Source: Herbaspirillum frisingense GSF30
GTDB lineage: Bacteria > Pseudomonadota > Gammaproteobacteria > Burkholderiales > Burkholderiaceae_D
Assembly: GCF_000300975.2 (NCBI RefSeq)
Contig: NZ_AEEC02000022.1
Location: forward strand, 25,587-89,586
DNA: 64,000 bases
Reading direction: 5' to 3'
Shown: piece after piece, positions 30,465 to 41,202 of the stretch
Layout of the letters: the number at the start of each line of letters is the position of its first letter
Numbering within the stretch: the stretch's first letter is position 1
Made by a program: the position numbers and the translations under genes
The notes under the pieces: generated by a model
The model's input: the letters and a program-made list of their open reading frames with translations, nothing else
Database searches by the model: none
What the model was told of the DNA's origin: nothing

Positions 30465-33113
30465 TCAGGCGGCCAGCATCGGTGCGTCCTGCCGGGCCAG
30501 GGCGACGCGCCAGTCCGGGTGGACTTCCGGGACGCCGCTCCAGACCGCCTGGTGCAGCTGAGACAGCAGACCCGGCTCTTCCAGGATGCTGTTCTTCTGC
30601 TTGTCGTTGAGCGCGTCCGGCCCGTCCTTGAGCGCGGTGCGCACCAGCTTCTCGCGCAGGTGCTGCGTCAGTTGCGGCACCTGCGGATGGGCATGCGCAG
30701 TGGCACACACCAGGGCATTGAAGGCGGGATCGACCACCGCTTCCACGAAGCCCGGCAACGCCGGTGTTTCTTCATGGTGGCGCACGGTCTCGCGCAATTC
30801 GAAGGGTGGCGAGGTCTCTTCGGGAATCTTGAACAGACCGGCGCGACGGAAGCCACGGCCAAAGCTGACCCGCGAGGACAGCACCGACACCGGCACCGAC
30901 ACCGCCAGCGAACCGGCGATCGGGATCAGCCACCAGATGAAGGACGGGTTGAGCCAGTACACCAGCGCGCCCCAGGCCACGCCCAGCAACGAATGCCAGC
31001 CATGGCGGCGCAGCGCCTCGCCCCAGCCGGTTTCATTGTCGGCGCGCGGCGGCGACTTCCAGCCGGCATTCCAGCCCAGGAAGGCGCCCAGCACGAAGCG
31101 GGTGTGGAACAGCATGCGCACCGGCGCCAGCGCCATCGAGAACAGCAGTTCGATCACCATGCTCAGGAACAGGGCCAGCGCGCCGCCGAAGCCACGCGCG
31201 CCCTTCACTGCGAACAGCAATACCGCCAGGATCTTGGGCAGGAACAGGATGGTGGCAGTGGCCGAGACCAGCGCCAGGGCCTTCTCCGGATGCCATTCGG
31301 GCCAGATCGGGAACAGCTGGCGCGGCGCCGTGAAGTATTGCGGGTCGATCAGCGTATGCGCGGCCAGCAATACCGTGGACAGGATCAGGAACAGCCCCCA
31401 CAGCGGCGCCGAGACATAGGCCATCACACCGGTGACGAACACGGCACGGTGCACCACGTGCATGCCACGCGCCAGGAACAGGCGGAAGTTCATCAGATTG
31501 CCCTGGCACCAGCGACGGTCGCGGCTCAGTTCGTCGAGCAGGTTGGGCGGCATTTCCTCGTAGCTGCCGTCGAGATCGTAGGCGATCCACACCGACCAGC
31601 CGGCGCGCCGCATCAGCGAGGCCTCGACGAAGTCGTGCGACATGATCGGCCCGGACAGGTTGCCCTTGCCCGGCAGCGGCGCCAGCGCGCAGTACTTCAT
31701 GAAGGGCTGCAGACGGATGATGGCGTTGTGCCCCCAGAAGTGCGACTCGCCCAGTTGCCAGTAATGCAGGCCGGCAGTGAACAGCGGTCCATAGACGCGG
31801 GTCGAGAACTGCTGGATGCGGGCATACAGCGTGTCACGTCCGGCCGCGCGCGGTGCGGTCTGGATGATGCCGGCGCCGGGATGGGCTTCCATCAGGCGGG
31901 TCAGCTTGGTCAGGCATTCGCCGGTCATGACGCTGTCGGCGTCCAGCACCACCATGTAGCGGTAATCGGCACCCCAGCGACGGCAGAAGTCGTCCAGATT
32001 GCCGCTCTTGCGCTTGACGCGGCGGCGGCGGTGGCGATAGAAGATGCGCCCGAAGCCGCCGGTCTCGCGGCACAAGCGATTCCAGGCGGCGGTTTCAGCC
32101 GCGCAGATATCGGCTTCGCCACTGTCGGAGAGGATGAAGAAATCGAAATGCGCGATCTGGCCGGTGCGCTCCAGCGACTCGTAGGTCGCCCGCAGGCCGG
32201 CGAAGACGCGTGCCACGTCCTCGTTGCAGATGGGCATGACGATGGCCGTGCGCGCTTCTTTCGCGATCTCGGTGTTGCCGGCCTTCTCGTGCGAGATGAG
32301 GTACTTGTCGTCACCGCGCATGAGGACCAGGAAGCCCGTCATGGCCGTCCAGAAACCCGCCGACACCCACAGGAACAGCAGGCCGAACAGGAACAGCACC
32401 ACCATCTCCAGCGGCTTGGTGCCGTGGTAGGGCAGCACGTCGCTCATGAAATAGGTGGCCATCGAGGTCTGCAGGACCATCAGGATCAGCAGCGTGATGC
32501 GGCGTACGTTGCCGGTGTGCTGCCAGTGCCCCTTGGGATCAGGCGCCTCGGACTGGTCGAGGTGATCTTCGATGTAACGCGGTTCATCATCCACCGCTGC
32601 CGGCACCGGCTCGGCCAGCTTGGCGCGGCCCTTGCGGGCGCGACGCCAGCGGCTGGGGCGACGCTCCAGGCGGCGGTTTTCTTCCTCCACCCAGCGCGAG
32701 AAGGGATTGAGTTCACCCCAGGGACGCGGGACCATGGACTTGCGGTGCATGGGCGGCCCGACCGGAATGTGCGGCTGGCCGCGCTCCTGGCTGATGGGCG
32801 GCACGACGCTGCCGGCCTCGGCAGGGTCGGTGCTATCGGTCGCGCCGTCGGTATGGGATTGCGGATACATCAGGCGCAAGCGTGCGTCCACCGACGCCTG
32901 GGCTGCAGCTGCAACAAGTTGCACATCGCGCCCGGAAGCCTCGGCCAGCACGCGGTGCAGGTCGGCCACCGGATCACCGGAGCCGATCGCACCCGCCCGC
33001 GCCGCCAGGTCCTGGCGTTGTTCAGGCGACAGCGGCAGGCGCGCGAGGTAATCCTCGAGCGCCTGCGAGGCTGCCGAAGTCTGCCTTAGTTGGGGGGTAA
33101 TATGTAGCTCCAC
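30465..33113 (-). CDS. opgH: Osmoregulated periplasmic glucan glucosyltransferase OpgH
   Basis: OpgH is the inner-membrane processive beta-1,2-glucosyltransferase that builds and exports the glucan backbone from UDP-glucose. The 882-residue chain has two N-terminal helices (about residues 195-275), a GT2 catalytic domain with [19 protein letters not shown] (DXD-like, near 400), [14 protein letters not shown] and RRWCQGN (Q/RXXRW motif, near 525), then several C-terminal helices. Length and order match E. coli OpgH (847 aa). Its start overlaps the end of opgG by 28 bases, so the two are translationally coupled. Confidence 0.95.
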   Translation of the reverse strand: MELHITPQLRQTSAASQALEDYLARLPLSPEQRQDLAARAGAIGSGDPVADLHRVLAEASGRDVQLVAAAAQASVDARLRLMYPQSHTDGATDSTDPAEAGSVVPPISQERGQPHIPVGPPMHRKSMVPRPWGELNPFSRWVEEENRRLERRPSRWRRARKGRAKLAEPVPAAVDDEPRYIEDHLDQSEAPDPKGHWQHTGNVRRITLLILMVLQTSMATYFMSDVLPYHGTKPLEMVVLFLFGLLFLWVSAGFWTAMTGFLVLMRGDDKYLISHEKAGNTEIAKEARTAIVMPICNEDVARVFAGLRATYESLERTGQIAHFDFFILSDSGEADICAAETAAWNRLCRETGGFGRIFYRHRRRRVKRKSGNLDDFCRRWGADYRYMVVLDADSVMTGECLTKLTRLMEAHPGAGIIQTAPRAAGRDTLYARIQQFSTRVYGPLFTAGLHYWQLGESHFWGHNAIIRLQPFMKYCALAPLPGKGNLSGPIMSHDFVEASLMRRAGWSVWIAYDLDGSYEEMPPNLLDELSRDRRWCQGNLMNFRLFLARGMHVVHRAVFVTGVMAYVSAPLWGLFLILSTVLLAAHTLIDPQYFTAPRQLFPIWPEWHPEKALALVSATATILFLPKILAVLLFAVKGARGFGGALALFLSMVIELLFSMALAPVRMLFHTRFVLGAFLGWNAGWKSPPRADNETGWGEALRRHGWHSLLGVAWGALVYWLNPSFIWWLIPIAGSLAVSVPVSVLSSRVSFGRGFRRAGLFKIPEETSPPFELRETVRHHEETPALPGFVEAVVDPAFNALVCATAHAHPQVPQLTQHLREKLVRTALKDGPDALNDKQKNSILEEPGLLSQLHQAVWSGVPEVHPDWRVALARQDAPMLAA

Positions 33114-34711
33114 GTTTCAGACAAGGTTGTGCCGCCATTGGCATTGCGCAGGAAACCGCGCAGCTCGACAGGCTTGTTTTCTTCCAGCCGGCGCAGCTTG
33201 ACTTCCACGCGCCAGCCGCCGGTCATTTCATTCTTGCGTGTGGTCACGCTGGCCAGCTTGCCGTTGGCATCGGCCTCGACCACGCCTTCCACGCGCGCAT
33301 TGGCCGGCAGCTTCTTGAGACTGCCACCATCGAAATCGATGGCCAGTTGCTGCACCTCGTCGGCCTTGCCTTCCTGCTTGGGACGATAGCCGTGACCGAA
33401 CAGGGTCTGCGTGACGAAGGCCAGCGGCGGACGTTTTTCATTGTCCTTCTGCCAGGACAGGCGGTATTCCACATTGAACGGTTGACCCGGCTTGGGCAGG
33501 GTGTTCGGAATCCAGTAGGCCACGATGTTGTCGTTGGTCTCGTCCGGCGTGGGAATCTGGACCAGCTCCACGCGGCCCGAACCCCACTTGCCCTTGGGCT
33601 CGACCCAGGCGCTGGGGCGGGCCTGGTAGTTGTAGTCCAGGTCTTCGTAGTGCGAGAAACTGCGATCGCGCTGCATCAGGCCGAAGCCCAGCGGATTGTC
33701 GAAGGAGAAGGACGTCACCAGCAGACGCTTGGGATTCACCAGCGGACGCCACAGCCATTCGCCGGTGCCGGACTGCATCGACAGGCCGTCCGAGTCATGC
33801 ACTTCCGGACGGAAGTCGTCGGCCGGGCCGGGCTGGTTCTCGCCGAACAGGAACATGCTGGTCAGCGGCGCAATACCCAGCTTCGTGACATTGCTGCGCA
33901 GGTAGAGCTGGGCCTTGACGTCCATCACGGTATCGACGCCCGGCTTGAGCACGAAGCGGTAGGCACCGGTGGCGCGGGGGGAATCCAGCAGCGCATAGAT
34001 CACCAGTTCCTTGGCATCCCCCGAGGGACGCTCCAGCCAGAACTCGGTGAAGCGCGGGAATTCCTCCCCCGAATAGAGCGCCGTATCGATCGCCAGGCCA
34101 CGCGCCGACAGGCCATAGCTCTGGCCGCGACCCATGGCGCGGAAGTAGCTGGCGCCATGGAAGGTCAGCACGTCATCCTTGACCTTGGCCGAGTTCAGCG
34201 GGAAGCGGATGCGGAAACCCGCAAAGCCGAGATTGCGCAGGCTGCGCTGATCCACGCTGCGATTGGCGCTGTAGTCGAACAGGGCCGGATTGAAATGGAT
34301 TTCGCGCACGGCGTCGCCGACCACTTCATTGACCTTGACCGGCTCGGTGTAGCTGGCGCCGAGGTGGATGAAGGACAGCTCGAAGGGCAGCTTCTGGGCA
34401 CGCCACCAGGACTTGTCGTCGCGGAAGTAGATCTGGCTGGCCTGCTCGTAGCTCAGGTCCTTGAGCGACTTGGGCAGGTCATCGGAGGGTTTCTTGTAGG
34501 ACTTGCCGGCCAGCGCCTTGGCGCGTGCGGCAACGGTATTGAAATCGAAGGCCAGGGCGGCTTGCGGTAGGGCCAGGGCCAGCAGACCGGCGAGGGTCGC
34601 GGGCGCGGCCAGACGGCGCCACCAGGTCGATCGTGTGGTGCTGGACGGGGAGGATGGTCCCGCGCCAGGCCCGGAGGTGGTGTGAAGCAGCATTATTGTT
34701 TTGTCTGACAT
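33086..34711 (-). CDS. opgG: Periplasmic glucan biosynthesis protein OpgG
   Basis: The 541-residue secreted protein is needed for synthesis or branching of osmoregulated periplasmic glucans. The N-terminus is long: about 30 polar residues (Ser/Pro/Thr-rich), [23 protein letters not shown] as the signal peptide, then [18 protein letters not shown], the usual mature start. [22 protein letters not shown] (near residue 310) is the family core. The polar extension carries Arg-Arg before the hydrophobic stretch, so Tat export is conceivable but the twin-Arg motif is weak. It is first in the opgGH operon, divergent from folA across 415 bp. Confidence 0.95.
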   Translation of the reverse strand: MSDKTIMLLHTTSGPGAGPSSPSSTTRSTWWRRLAAPATLAGLLALALPQAALAFDFNTVAARAKALAGKSYKKPSDDLPKSLKDLSYEQASQIYFRDDKSWWRAQKLPFELSFIHLGASYTEPVKVNEVVGDAVREIHFNPALFDYSANRSVDQRSLRNLGFAGFRIRFPLNSAKVKDDVLTFHGASYFRAMGRGQSYGLSARGLAIDTALYSGEEFPRFTEFWLERPSGDAKELVIYALLDSPRATGAYRFVLKPGVDTVMDVKAQLYLRSNVTKLGIAPLTSMFLFGENQPGPADDFRPEVHDSDGLSMQSGTGEWLWRPLVNPKRLLVTSFSFDNPLGFGLMQRDRSFSHYEDLDYNYQARPSAWVEPKGKWGSGRVELVQIPTPDETNDNIVAYWIPNTLPKPGQPFNVEYRLSWQKDNEKRPPLAFVTQTLFGHGYRPKQEGKADEVQQLAIDFDGGSLKKLPANARVEGVVEADANGKLASVTTRKNEMTGGWRVEVKLRRLEENKPVELRGFLRNANGGTTLSETWSYILPPN

Positions 34712-34824
34712 GCAATTTTCTGGTTAAGAGCCCCGGCTGACGCTCTGGGCTGCGCCGAACTGGAAAGCAGGCGCTAGTTTACCCAAATGTGGCGGGGATT
34801 GTTCGCAAGTTCGCAGGGCGTTGG

Positions 34825-34854
34825 CATGGTTCCGGCATTTCCGGACCATGCCAG
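34825..34854. other. Hairpin within the opgG-folA divergent region
   Basis: GGCATGGT-T-CCGG and CCGG-ACCATGCC form a 12-bp stem with one bulged T around CATTT. No T-run follows. The rest of 34712-35126 shows no gene; the region must hold the promoters of opgG and folA, which I could not place with confidence. Confidence 0.45.
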
Positions 34855-35126
34855 CGATGTTTCCGGAATGAAAATATCACTGCTGGCTGGCAGGCCGCTG
34901 ACGAGCTCGTTCGGCTGCCGGTGTCAGGTATAAGGGCAGGTGCAGGTGCAGAAAGTTCCGTGCCGCAGCATGGCTGCTGTAACATTATGCGTCTGAATAA
35001 ATCGTCACCGGCCCATGGCCGGCCCGCTGCGACCGATTCAGGGCCATCCAGGCCAATCAGACCAGTCCAGGCTGATTTGAGCGGCCTCGACCACCTTCCA
35101 CTCCATTCAGGCAAGAACGCATCCGC

Positions 35127-35621
35127 ATGACCACACCTTCCGGCCAGCTCACCATCGTCGTCGCCACCGACCTCAACAACGGCATCGGCATCAACAACAC
35201 CTTGCCCTGGCGCCTGCCGGAAGACCTGGCCCACTTCAAGCGCACCACCTCGGGGCATGCCATCCTGATGGGCCGCAAGACCTTCGAATCGATCGGTCGG
35301 CCGTTGCCCAATCGCCGCAACATCGTCATCACCCGCAATGCCGACTGGCAACACGACGGCGTGGAAACCGCGACCTCGCTGCAGGCGGCTGCAGCCCTGG
35401 CCGGCGACGCCCCGGCCTTCATCATCGGCGGTGCCCAGATCTATGCCGAGGCCCTGCCGCTGGTGGACCGCCTCATCATCACGCGCATCGCCGGCAGTTT
35501 CGACTGCGATGCCTTCTTCCCGGCCATCGACGAGCAGCGTTGGCAGGAGACGGCGCGCGAGGAACACCACTCCGAAACTTCCGGATTGGACTACGCTTTT
35601 GTGACGTACCAAAGACGTTGA
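35127..35621 (+). CDS. folA: Dihydrofolate reductase
   Basis: FolA reduces dihydrofolate to tetrahydrofolate with NADPH and is the target of trimethoprim. The 164-residue length is normal. Family elements are VVATDLNNGIGINNTLPWRLPEDLAHFKRTT (Met20 loop, Trp and the catalytic acidic residue), GRKTFESIGRPLPNR (about residues 50-64), and the cofactor loop AFIIGGAQIYAEALPLVDRL. It is monocistronic and divergent from opgG. Confidence 0.95.
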   Translation: MTTPSGQLTIVVATDLNNGIGINNTLPWRLPEDLAHFKRTTSGHAILMGRKTFESIGRPLPNRRNIVITRNADWQHDGVETATSLQAAAALAGDAPAFIIGGAQIYAEALPLVDRLIITRIAGSFDCDAFFPAIDEQRWQETAREEHHSETSGLDYAFVTYQRR

Positions 35622-35813
35622 ATCGGGTCCGGACAGCGGCTGTTGTTTTTTCCCGTTTTTGCTTAAACTGCGCACCTCTTTAGCGCATATCTGCGACAAT
35701 CCCGCTTTCATTTTTTCCGGCGCGCAAGCACTGCCAGCCCAGGCGCTCTTCTTTTCACCCCTGCGCGCGTCCGCCTACCCGGCGCCCCACGCGCGCGAAG
35801 CCTGGAGAATTCC

Positions 35814-38066
35814 ATGAAATTCCGATTCCCCATCGTCATCATCGACGAAGACTTCCGCTCCGAGAACACCTCGGGCCTGGGCATCCGCGCCCTGGCTGAC
35901 GCCATCGAAGCCGAAGGCATGGAAGTGCTGGGCGTGACCAGCTACGGCGACCTGGCCCAGTTCGCACAACAGCAGTCGCGCGCCTCGGCCTTCATCCTGT
36001 CCATCGACGACGAGGAAATGGGGGCCGGCTCCGACGAGGAAACCGACCACGCCCTCAAGGCCCTGCGCGCCTTCGTCAGCGAGATCCGCCACAAGAACGC
36101 CGACATCCCCATCTATCTCTACGGTGAAACCCGCACCTCGCGCCACATCCCCAATGATGTGCTGCGTGAACTGCACGGCTTCATCCACATGTTCGAAGAC
36201 ACCCCGGAGTTCGTGGCCCGCCACATCATCCGTGAAGCCAAGTCCTACCTGGACGGCCTGGCCCCGCCCTTCTTCCGCGCCCTGGTCGATTACGCCCAGG
36301 ATGGCTCCTATTCCTGGCACTGCCCCGGCCACTCCGGTGGCGTGGCCTTCCTGAAGTCGCCCGTGGGCCAGATGTTCCACCAGTTCTTCGGCGAGCGCAT
36401 GCTGCGCGCCGACGTCTGCAACGCCGTGGAAGAACTGGGCCAGCTGCTGGACCACACCGGCCCGGTGGCCAATTCGGAACGCAATGCGGCGCGCATCTTC
36501 AATGCCGACCACTGCTACTTCGTCACCAACGGTACCTCGACCTCCAACAAGATGGTGTGGCACTCCACCGTCGCCCCCGGCGACATCGTGGTGGTGGACC
36601 GCAACTGCCACAAGTCCATCCTGCACTCCATCATCATGACCGGCGCGATTCCCGTGTTCCTGATGCCCACCCGCAATCACCTGGGCATCATCGGACCGAT
36701 CCCGCTGGAAGAGTTCACCCTGGAAAGCATCCAGCGCAAGATCGAAGCCAACCCCTTCGCCCGCGAAGCCAAGAACAAGAAGCCGCGCATCCTGACCATC
36801 ACCCAGTCGACCTATGACGGCGTGGTCTACAACGTCGAAACCCTGAAGGACATGCTCGACGGCGAAATCGAGACCCTGCACTTCGATGAAGCCTGGCTGC
36901 CGCACGCCACCTTCCACGACTTCTACAAGGACATGCACGCCATCGGCAAGGACCGCCCGCGCGCCAAGAAGTCACTGATCTTCTCGACCCAGTCGACCCA
37001 CAAGCTGCTGGCCGGCCTGTCGCAGGCCTCGCAGATCCTGGTGCGTGAATCGGAAACCGTGAAGCTGGACGAGGATGCCTTCAACGAGGCCTTCCTGATG
37101 CACACCTCGACCTCGCCGCAATACTCCATCATCGCCTCCTGCGACGTCGCCGCGGCCATGATGGAAGCCCCCGGCGGCACGGCGCTGGTGGAAGAAAGCA
37201 TCATCGAGGCGCTCGACTTCCGCCGCGCCATGAAGAAGATCGACCAGGAGTTCGGCGATGAATGGTGGTTCCAGGTCTGGGGCCCCAACAGCTTCGCCGC
37301 CGACGGCATCGGCGAGCGCGAAGACTGGGTCATCAAGGCCGAGGACGACTGGCACGGCTTCGGCGACCTGGCACCGGGCTTCAACATGCTGGACCCGATC
37401 AAGGCCACCATCGTCACCCCCGGCCTGGCCCTGAACGGCCAGTTCGGCGAGACCGGCATCCCGGCCTCCATCGTGACCAAGTACCTGGCCGAGCACGGCG
37501 TGATCGTGGAAAAGTGCGGCCTGTATTCCTTCTTCATCATGTTCACCATCGGCATCACCAAGGGCCGCTGGAACACGCTGGTGACGGCGCTGCAGCAGTT
37601 CAAGGACGACTACGACAAGAACCAGCCGATCTGGCGCATCCTGCCCGAGTTCGCCCAGCGCAACCCGCGCTACGAGCGCCTGGGCCTGCGCGACCTGTGC
37701 CAGCAGATCCACGAGACCTACCGTGCCTACGACGTGGCCCGCCTGACCACCGAGATGTATCTCTCGGACATGCAACCGGCCATGAAGCCCTCGGATGCCT
37801 TCGCCAAGATGGCCCACCGCGAGATCGACCGCGTCCCCCTGGATGAACTCGAAGGCCGCGTCACCTCGATCCTGCTGACCCCGTATCCGCCCGGTATTCC
37901 GCTGCTGATCCCGGGCGAAATCTTCAACAAGACCATCGTCGATTACCTGAAGTTCGCCCGTGATTTCAACGAGAAATTCCCTGGCTTCGAAACCGACGTG
38001 CACGGTCTTGTCAAGCGCGAAGTCAACGGCCGCCGCGATTACTTCGTGGATTGCGTCAAGCAATAA
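35814..38066 (+). CDS. Arginine/lysine/ornithine decarboxylase, biodegradative type
   Basis: The 750-residue fold-type-I PLP enzyme has a CheY-like wing domain (about residues 1-130), a core domain and a C-terminal domain, the layout of AdiA, CadA and SpeC. The core carries HCPGHSGGVAFLKSP (near 168), FVTNGTSTSNKMV (near 240), LHFDEAWLPHATFHDFY (near 350) and the PLP lysine in STQSTHKLLAGLSQ (near 392). Such enzymes consume a proton and make agmatine, cadaverine or putrescine. With no adjacent antiporter, a biosynthetic polyamine role is as likely as acid resistance. Substrate preference cannot be read from sequence alone. Confidence 0.9.
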   Translation: MKFRFPIVIIDEDFRSENTSGLGIRALADAIEAEGMEVLGVTSYGDLAQFAQQQSRASAFILSIDDEEMGAGSDEETDHALKALRAFVSEIRHKNADIPIYLYGETRTSRHIPNDVLRELHGFIHMFEDTPEFVARHIIREAKSYLDGLAPPFFRALVDYAQDGSYSWHCPGHSGGVAFLKSPVGQMFHQFFGERMLRADVCNAVEELGQLLDHTGPVANSERNAARIFNADHCYFVTNGTSTSNKMVWHSTVAPGDIVVVDRNCHKSILHSIIMTGAIPVFLMPTRNHLGIIGPIPLEEFTLESIQRKIEANPFAREAKNKKPRILTITQSTYDGVVYNVETLKDMLDGEIETLHFDEAWLPHATFHDFYKDMHAIGKDRPRAKKSLIFSTQSTHKLLAGLSQASQILVRESETVKLDEDAFNEAFLMHTSTSPQYSIIASCDVAAAMMEAPGGTALVEESIIEALDFRRAMKKIDQEFGDEWWFQVWGPNSFAADGIGEREDWVIKAEDDWHGFGDLAPGFNMLDPIKATIVTPGLALNGQFGETGIPASIVTKYLAEHGVIVEKCGLYSFFIMFTIGITKGRWNTLVTALQQFKDDYDKNQPIWRILPEFAQRNPRYERLGLRDLCQQIHETYRAYDVARLTTEMYLSDMQPAMKPSDAFAKMAHREIDRVPLDELEGRVTSILLTPYPPGIPLLIPGEIFNKTIVDYLKFARDFNEKFPGFETDVHGLVKREVNGRRDYFVDCVKQ

Positions 38067-38082
38067 GCCTCAGCGCTGACGT

Positions 38083-38125
38083 AAAAAAACAGCCGATGCC
38101 TGCGAAGGCATCGGCTGTTTTCTTT
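38083..38125. terminator. Bidirectional intrinsic terminator
   Basis: AAACAGCCGATGCC and GGCATCGGCTGTTT pair around TGCGAA, with A-run on the left and TTTTCTTTT on the right. It separates the convergent decarboxylase and chromate transporter genes. Confidence 0.92.
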
Positions 38126-38212
38126 TCGGGATCGACATACCCACTCCCGTTCGGACTGAGTAGCGGCTCTGCCGCGTATCGAAGGCGCAGGGACTCCGCG
38201 CCAGCCGCGCGG

Positions 38213-38743
38213 TCAGAAAGTGCCGAGATAGAAGAAACCCGCCAAGGCCCCGCCAAACAATAACCACAACGGATGGATCTTGGTCTTGAGCGCGATGATG
38301 GCGGTAGCCGCCGTAATCGCCGCCAGGAAGCCATGGGTGATCGAGGCCTGGGCGATCAGCAACGCCGATGCCGCCACCAATCCGCCGGTCACCGGGAGCA
38401 GCCCGGCCTGCACGTGACGCCGCCAGGGCTTGTCCTTGAACCTCTCCCACACGTGAAGCATGATGATGGTGATGATGGACGACGGCCCGAACTTGGCCAG
38501 GCTGGTCACCAGCATCCCCCAGAAGCCGGCCACATGCCAGCCCACCAGCGTCACCACCATCAGGTTGGGACCGGGCGCGGCCTGGCCCAGGGCAAACAGG
38601 GCACTGAAATCCTCGGCCGTCATCCAGTGATGCACCTCCACCACCTGGCGCTGCATCTCCGGCAGGATGGTATTGCCGCCACCGAAGGCCAGCACCGACA
38701 ACTGCGTGAAGATGATGGCCAATGCGATCAGGGTCTGGCTCAT
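38213..38743 (-). CDS. chrA: Chromate transporter ChrA family, half-length protein 2
   Basis: The 176-residue membrane protein is one CHR domain. It shows FGGGNTILPEMQRQVVEVHHW (about residues 19-39), FSALFALGQAAPGPNLMVVTLVGW (the GQxxPGP signature, about 48-70) and further helices. In the split (short-chain) CHR family two such antiparallel halves assemble to transport chromate; the full-length ChrA carries both. It overlaps the other half by four bases, so they form a coupled pair. Confidence 0.9.
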   Translation of the reverse strand: MSQTLIALAIIFTQLSVLAFGGGNTILPEMQRQVVEVHHWMTAEDFSALFALGQAAPGPNLMVVTLVGWHVAGFWGMLVTSLAKFGPSSIITIIMLHVWERFKDKPWRRHVQAGLLPVTGGLVAASALLIAQASITHGFLAAITAATAIIALKTKIHPLWLLFGGALAGFFYLGTF

Positions 38744-39378
38744 TGCGCGCCCTCCTTCTTGGCTGTGTCCTTGACGCTATCCTTGGCGGCGGAGACCTGC
38801 GGCCTGGCGGCGAAACGCTCGCCGTAACGGGCGGTCAGGATCACGCTGATCGGCGTCATCACCAGCATCACCCACAGCAGCGGGATGCGCAGCAAGGCGA
38901 TGGCCACGAAGCAGACGATGGCCACCCCGGCCAGCACCAGGTTCTTGCGCAGCGGCAGCGCGATCTTCACCGCCATCTGGATCAGCAGCCCGGCCGCGGC
39001 CGCGGCCAGTCCGGCGAAGAGGTGCTTGACGTTGGGGTCATGCTGGAAGTGCTGGTAGATCATGCCCAGCAGGATCACCACCATGGACGGCACCGCGATC
39101 AGTCCGGTGATGCCTGCCAGCGCGCCCTTCCAGCCGCGGAATTTCATGCCCAGCGCCACCGACAGGTTGATGATGTTGCCGCCCGGCAGAAACTGGCACA
39201 GCCCCAGCAGCTCCACGAATTCGGGTTCGGTCAGCCAGCGCCGCCGTTCCACGATCATGCGATGCGCCAGCGGCAGCGCACCGCCGAAGGCGGTCATGCC
39301 CAGGCCGAGGAAGCCCAGGAACAGTTCTCTGGTAGTGGGGACAGGCCGCTCTGGGGCCAGGGGATCGGGAGTGCTCAT
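38740..39378 (-). CDS. chrA: Chromate transporter ChrA family, half-length protein 1
   Basis: The 212-residue CHR-domain protein has FLGLGMTAFGGALPLAHRMIVE (about residues 20-41), LLGLCQFLPGGNIINLSVALG (the conserved PGxN region, about 57-77) and about six hydrophobic segments, ending in a charged tail. It is the first of the two half genes and is divergent from a LysR-type gene. Start ATG 39378 gives the usual N-terminus; the frame is open to 39417. Chromate export is the family function; many split pairs have not been tested. Confidence 0.88.
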   Translation of the reverse strand: MSTPDPLAPERPVPTTRELFLGFLGLGMTAFGGALPLAHRMIVERRRWLTEPEFVELLGLCQFLPGGNIINLSVALGMKFRGWKGALAGITGLIAVPSMVVILLGMIYQHFQHDPNVKHLFAGLAAAAAGLLIQMAVKIALPLRKNLVLAGVAIVCFVAIALLRIPLLWVMLVMTPISVILTARYGERFAARPQVSAAKDSVKDTAKKEGAQ

Positions 39379-39451
39379 CGTCGTCTCATGCAGGCGCGGC
39401 GTGATTGCCGCATGCATGAAAGGCTACTCTTGGGGAGGGTTTTTGTCTAAT

Positions 39452-39475
39452 ATATGTCAGATAGCCTATCCATAT
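39452..39475. promoter_or_regulatory. Probable LysR operator between chrA pair and lysR
   Basis: In this 106-bp divergent region ATATG-tca-GATAG and CTATC-CATAT make a partial dyad (GATAG/CTATC at 39460-39470, ATATG/CATAT outside) in an AT-rich segment just before the lysR start. LysR proteins usually bind such a site and control both genes. The inference rests on position and symmetry. Confidence 0.5.
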
Positions 39476-39484
39476 TAATACGAT

Positions 39485-40411
39485 ATGTCACCTGCCATCG
39501 ACCTGCGCCTGCTGCGCTATTTCATCGCCGTTGCCGAAGAGGGCCACCTGACCAAGGCAGCCGAACGCATCGGCATCCAGCAACCGCCGCTGTCGCAGCA
39601 GATCCGCGTGCTGGAGCGCGAGCTGGGCGTGACCCTGTTCAATCGCCTGCCACGCGGCATGGAGCTGACCGACAGCGGCGCCGCCCTGCTCGTCGACGCT
39701 CGCGCCCTGCTGGCGCAGCTGGATACCACGGTGGCCAGCGTGCGCCGCATCGCCCAGGGCAAGATGGGGCGCATCGCGGTGGGATTCACCGAATCGGCCT
39801 CGCTGCATCCCTTCGTGCATTCGGTGATCCGCGCCTTCCGCGCCGATGCGCCGGACGTGATCATGACGGTGGAAGAGAGCAATACCAACGAACTGATCGA
39901 ATCACTGCGCGGCAAGCGGCTCGACCTCGCCTTCGTGCGTTCGCCGGTGGGCGACGCCAGCGGGCTGACGATAGAGACCATGCTGGTGGAAGACATGGTC
40001 GCCGCGCTACCCATCGACCATCCGCTGGCCGACGGCGGCAAGCGCAAGAGCATCGCCCTGCACGCCCTGGCCGAGGAATCCTTCATCATGACGCGCCGGC
40101 CCAACGGCCCGGGCCTGTACGACACCATCATCGCCGCCTGCCACGCGGCCGGCTTCTCGCCACAGGTGCTCCAGGAGGCGCGCAAGAATCTCTCGACGCT
40201 ATCGCTGGTCGCGGCAGGCGTCGGTGTGGCGGTGATCCCGGCGTCGATGACACGGGTCAATGCGGAGGGGGTGGTGTATCTCAAGCTGACCGGCGCCTCG
40301 GACCTGAAAGCCCCGCTGCACCTGGCCTACCGGACCGGCAGCATCAGCGGCGCTGCGCGGCTGATGCGGGAAGAGGCGTTGAAACTGAGCGCCGGCCGCA
40401 AGCGCCGTTGA
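39485..40411 (+). CDS. LysR family transcriptional regulator
   Basis: The 308-residue protein has an N-terminal winged helix (LRLLRYFIAVAEEGHLTKAAERI ... QPPLSQQIRVLERELGVTLF, about residues 6-52), linker helix, and a periplasmic-binding-protein-like effector domain opening GRIAVGFTESASLHPFV near residue 97. The wording is close to regulators of the BenM/CatR-like aromatic group, but the neighbour is a chromate transporter pair, which it most likely regulates from the shared 106-bp region. Effector unknown. Confidence 0.9.
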   Translation: MSPAIDLRLLRYFIAVAEEGHLTKAAERIGIQQPPLSQQIRVLERELGVTLFNRLPRGMELTDSGAALLVDARALLAQLDTTVASVRRIAQGKMGRIAVGFTESASLHPFVHSVIRAFRADAPDVIMTVEESNTNELIESLRGKRLDLAFVRSPVGDASGLTIETMLVEDMVAALPIDHPLADGGKRKSIALHALAEESFIMTRRPNGPGLYDTIIAACHAAGFSPQVLQEARKNLSTLSLVAAGVGVAVIPASMTRVNAEGVVYLKLTGASDLKAPLHLAYRTGSISGAARLMREEALKLSAGRKRR

Positions 40412-40446
40412 ACACGTGCGACATATGGCAGAAGCGCAATCCATAC

Positions 40447-40475
40447 AAAGAAGGCTTCCCGCAGGAAGCCTTCTT
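40447..40475. terminator. Bidirectional intrinsic terminator
   Basis: GAAGGCTTCC and GGAAGCCTTC form a perfect stem around CGCA, between convergent lysR and dcd, flanked by AAA and TTC. Confidence 0.82.
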
Positions 40476-40510
40476 CGTAAATCGTTTATCAGCTTGACGC
40501 CGCGACGCGC

Positions 40511-41080
40511 TCAGGTCTTGGGCAAGGTCACGCCATGCTGGCCCTGGTACTTGCCGCCGCGATCCTTGTAGGAGGTCTCGCAGATTTCATCGCTCTCGAA
40601 GAACAGCACCTGGGCACAGCCTTCGCCAGCGTAGATCTTGGCCGGCAGCGGCGTGGTATTGGAAAACTCCAGGGTGACGTAGCCTTCCCATTCCGGCTCG
40701 AAGGGGGTGACGTTGACGATGATGCCGCAGCGCGCATAGGTGGACTTGCCCAGGCAGATGGTCAGCACGCTACGCGGGATGCGGAAGTATTCGACGGTAC
40801 GGGCCAGCGCGAAGGAGTTGGGCGGGATGATGCAGACATCGCCCTTGAAATCCACGAAGGATTTCTCGTCGAAGTTCTTTGGATCGACGATGGTGGAATT
40901 GATGTTGGTGAAGATCTTGAATTCATCGGCGCAGCGAATATCGTAGCCATAGGACGAGGTGCCATAGGAAACGATCTTGGCCCCGTCCGCCGACTGGCGC
41001 ACCTGCCCCGGCTCGAAGGGTTCGATCATTCCTTCCTGCTCCGCCATGCGGCGGATCCACTTGTCTGACTTGATGGCCAT
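40511..41080 (-). CDS. dcd: dCTP deaminase
   Basis: Dcd deaminates dCTP to dUTP, feeding dUMP to thymidylate synthase. At 189 residues it matches the betaproteobacterial enzyme. Typical blocks are [19 protein letters not shown] at the start, [15 protein letters not shown] (about residues 43-57), the catalytic-site region [19 protein letters not shown] with the Glu, and the C-terminal [19 protein letters not shown] 41080 gives the normal N-terminus; the frame is open to 41194. Confidence 0.95.
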   Translation of the reverse strand: MAIKSDKWIRRMAEQEGMIEPFEPGQVRQSADGAKIVSYGTSSYGYDIRCADEFKIFTNINSTIVDPKNFDEKSFVDFKGDVCIIPPNSFALARTVEYFRIPRSVLTICLGKSTYARCGIIVNVTPFEPEWEGYVTLEFSNTTPLPAKIYAGEGCAQVLFFESDEICETSYKDRGGKYQGQHGVTLPKT

Positions 41081-41202
41081 GGTGTTCGACGTACTCGACT
41101 GATTCAAAGAATCACGCATTTTACGCGAAAAACGGTGGAAATTGGCTGAATCGCAGCGTGGAAGCGGTTTTCGGGCCGTGCCACGCTGCCACAATCACGT
41201 AC

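Noticed and set aside
30417..33089. 890-codon plus-strand frame opposite opgH
   Set aside because: Antisense shadow of a clear glycosyltransferase.
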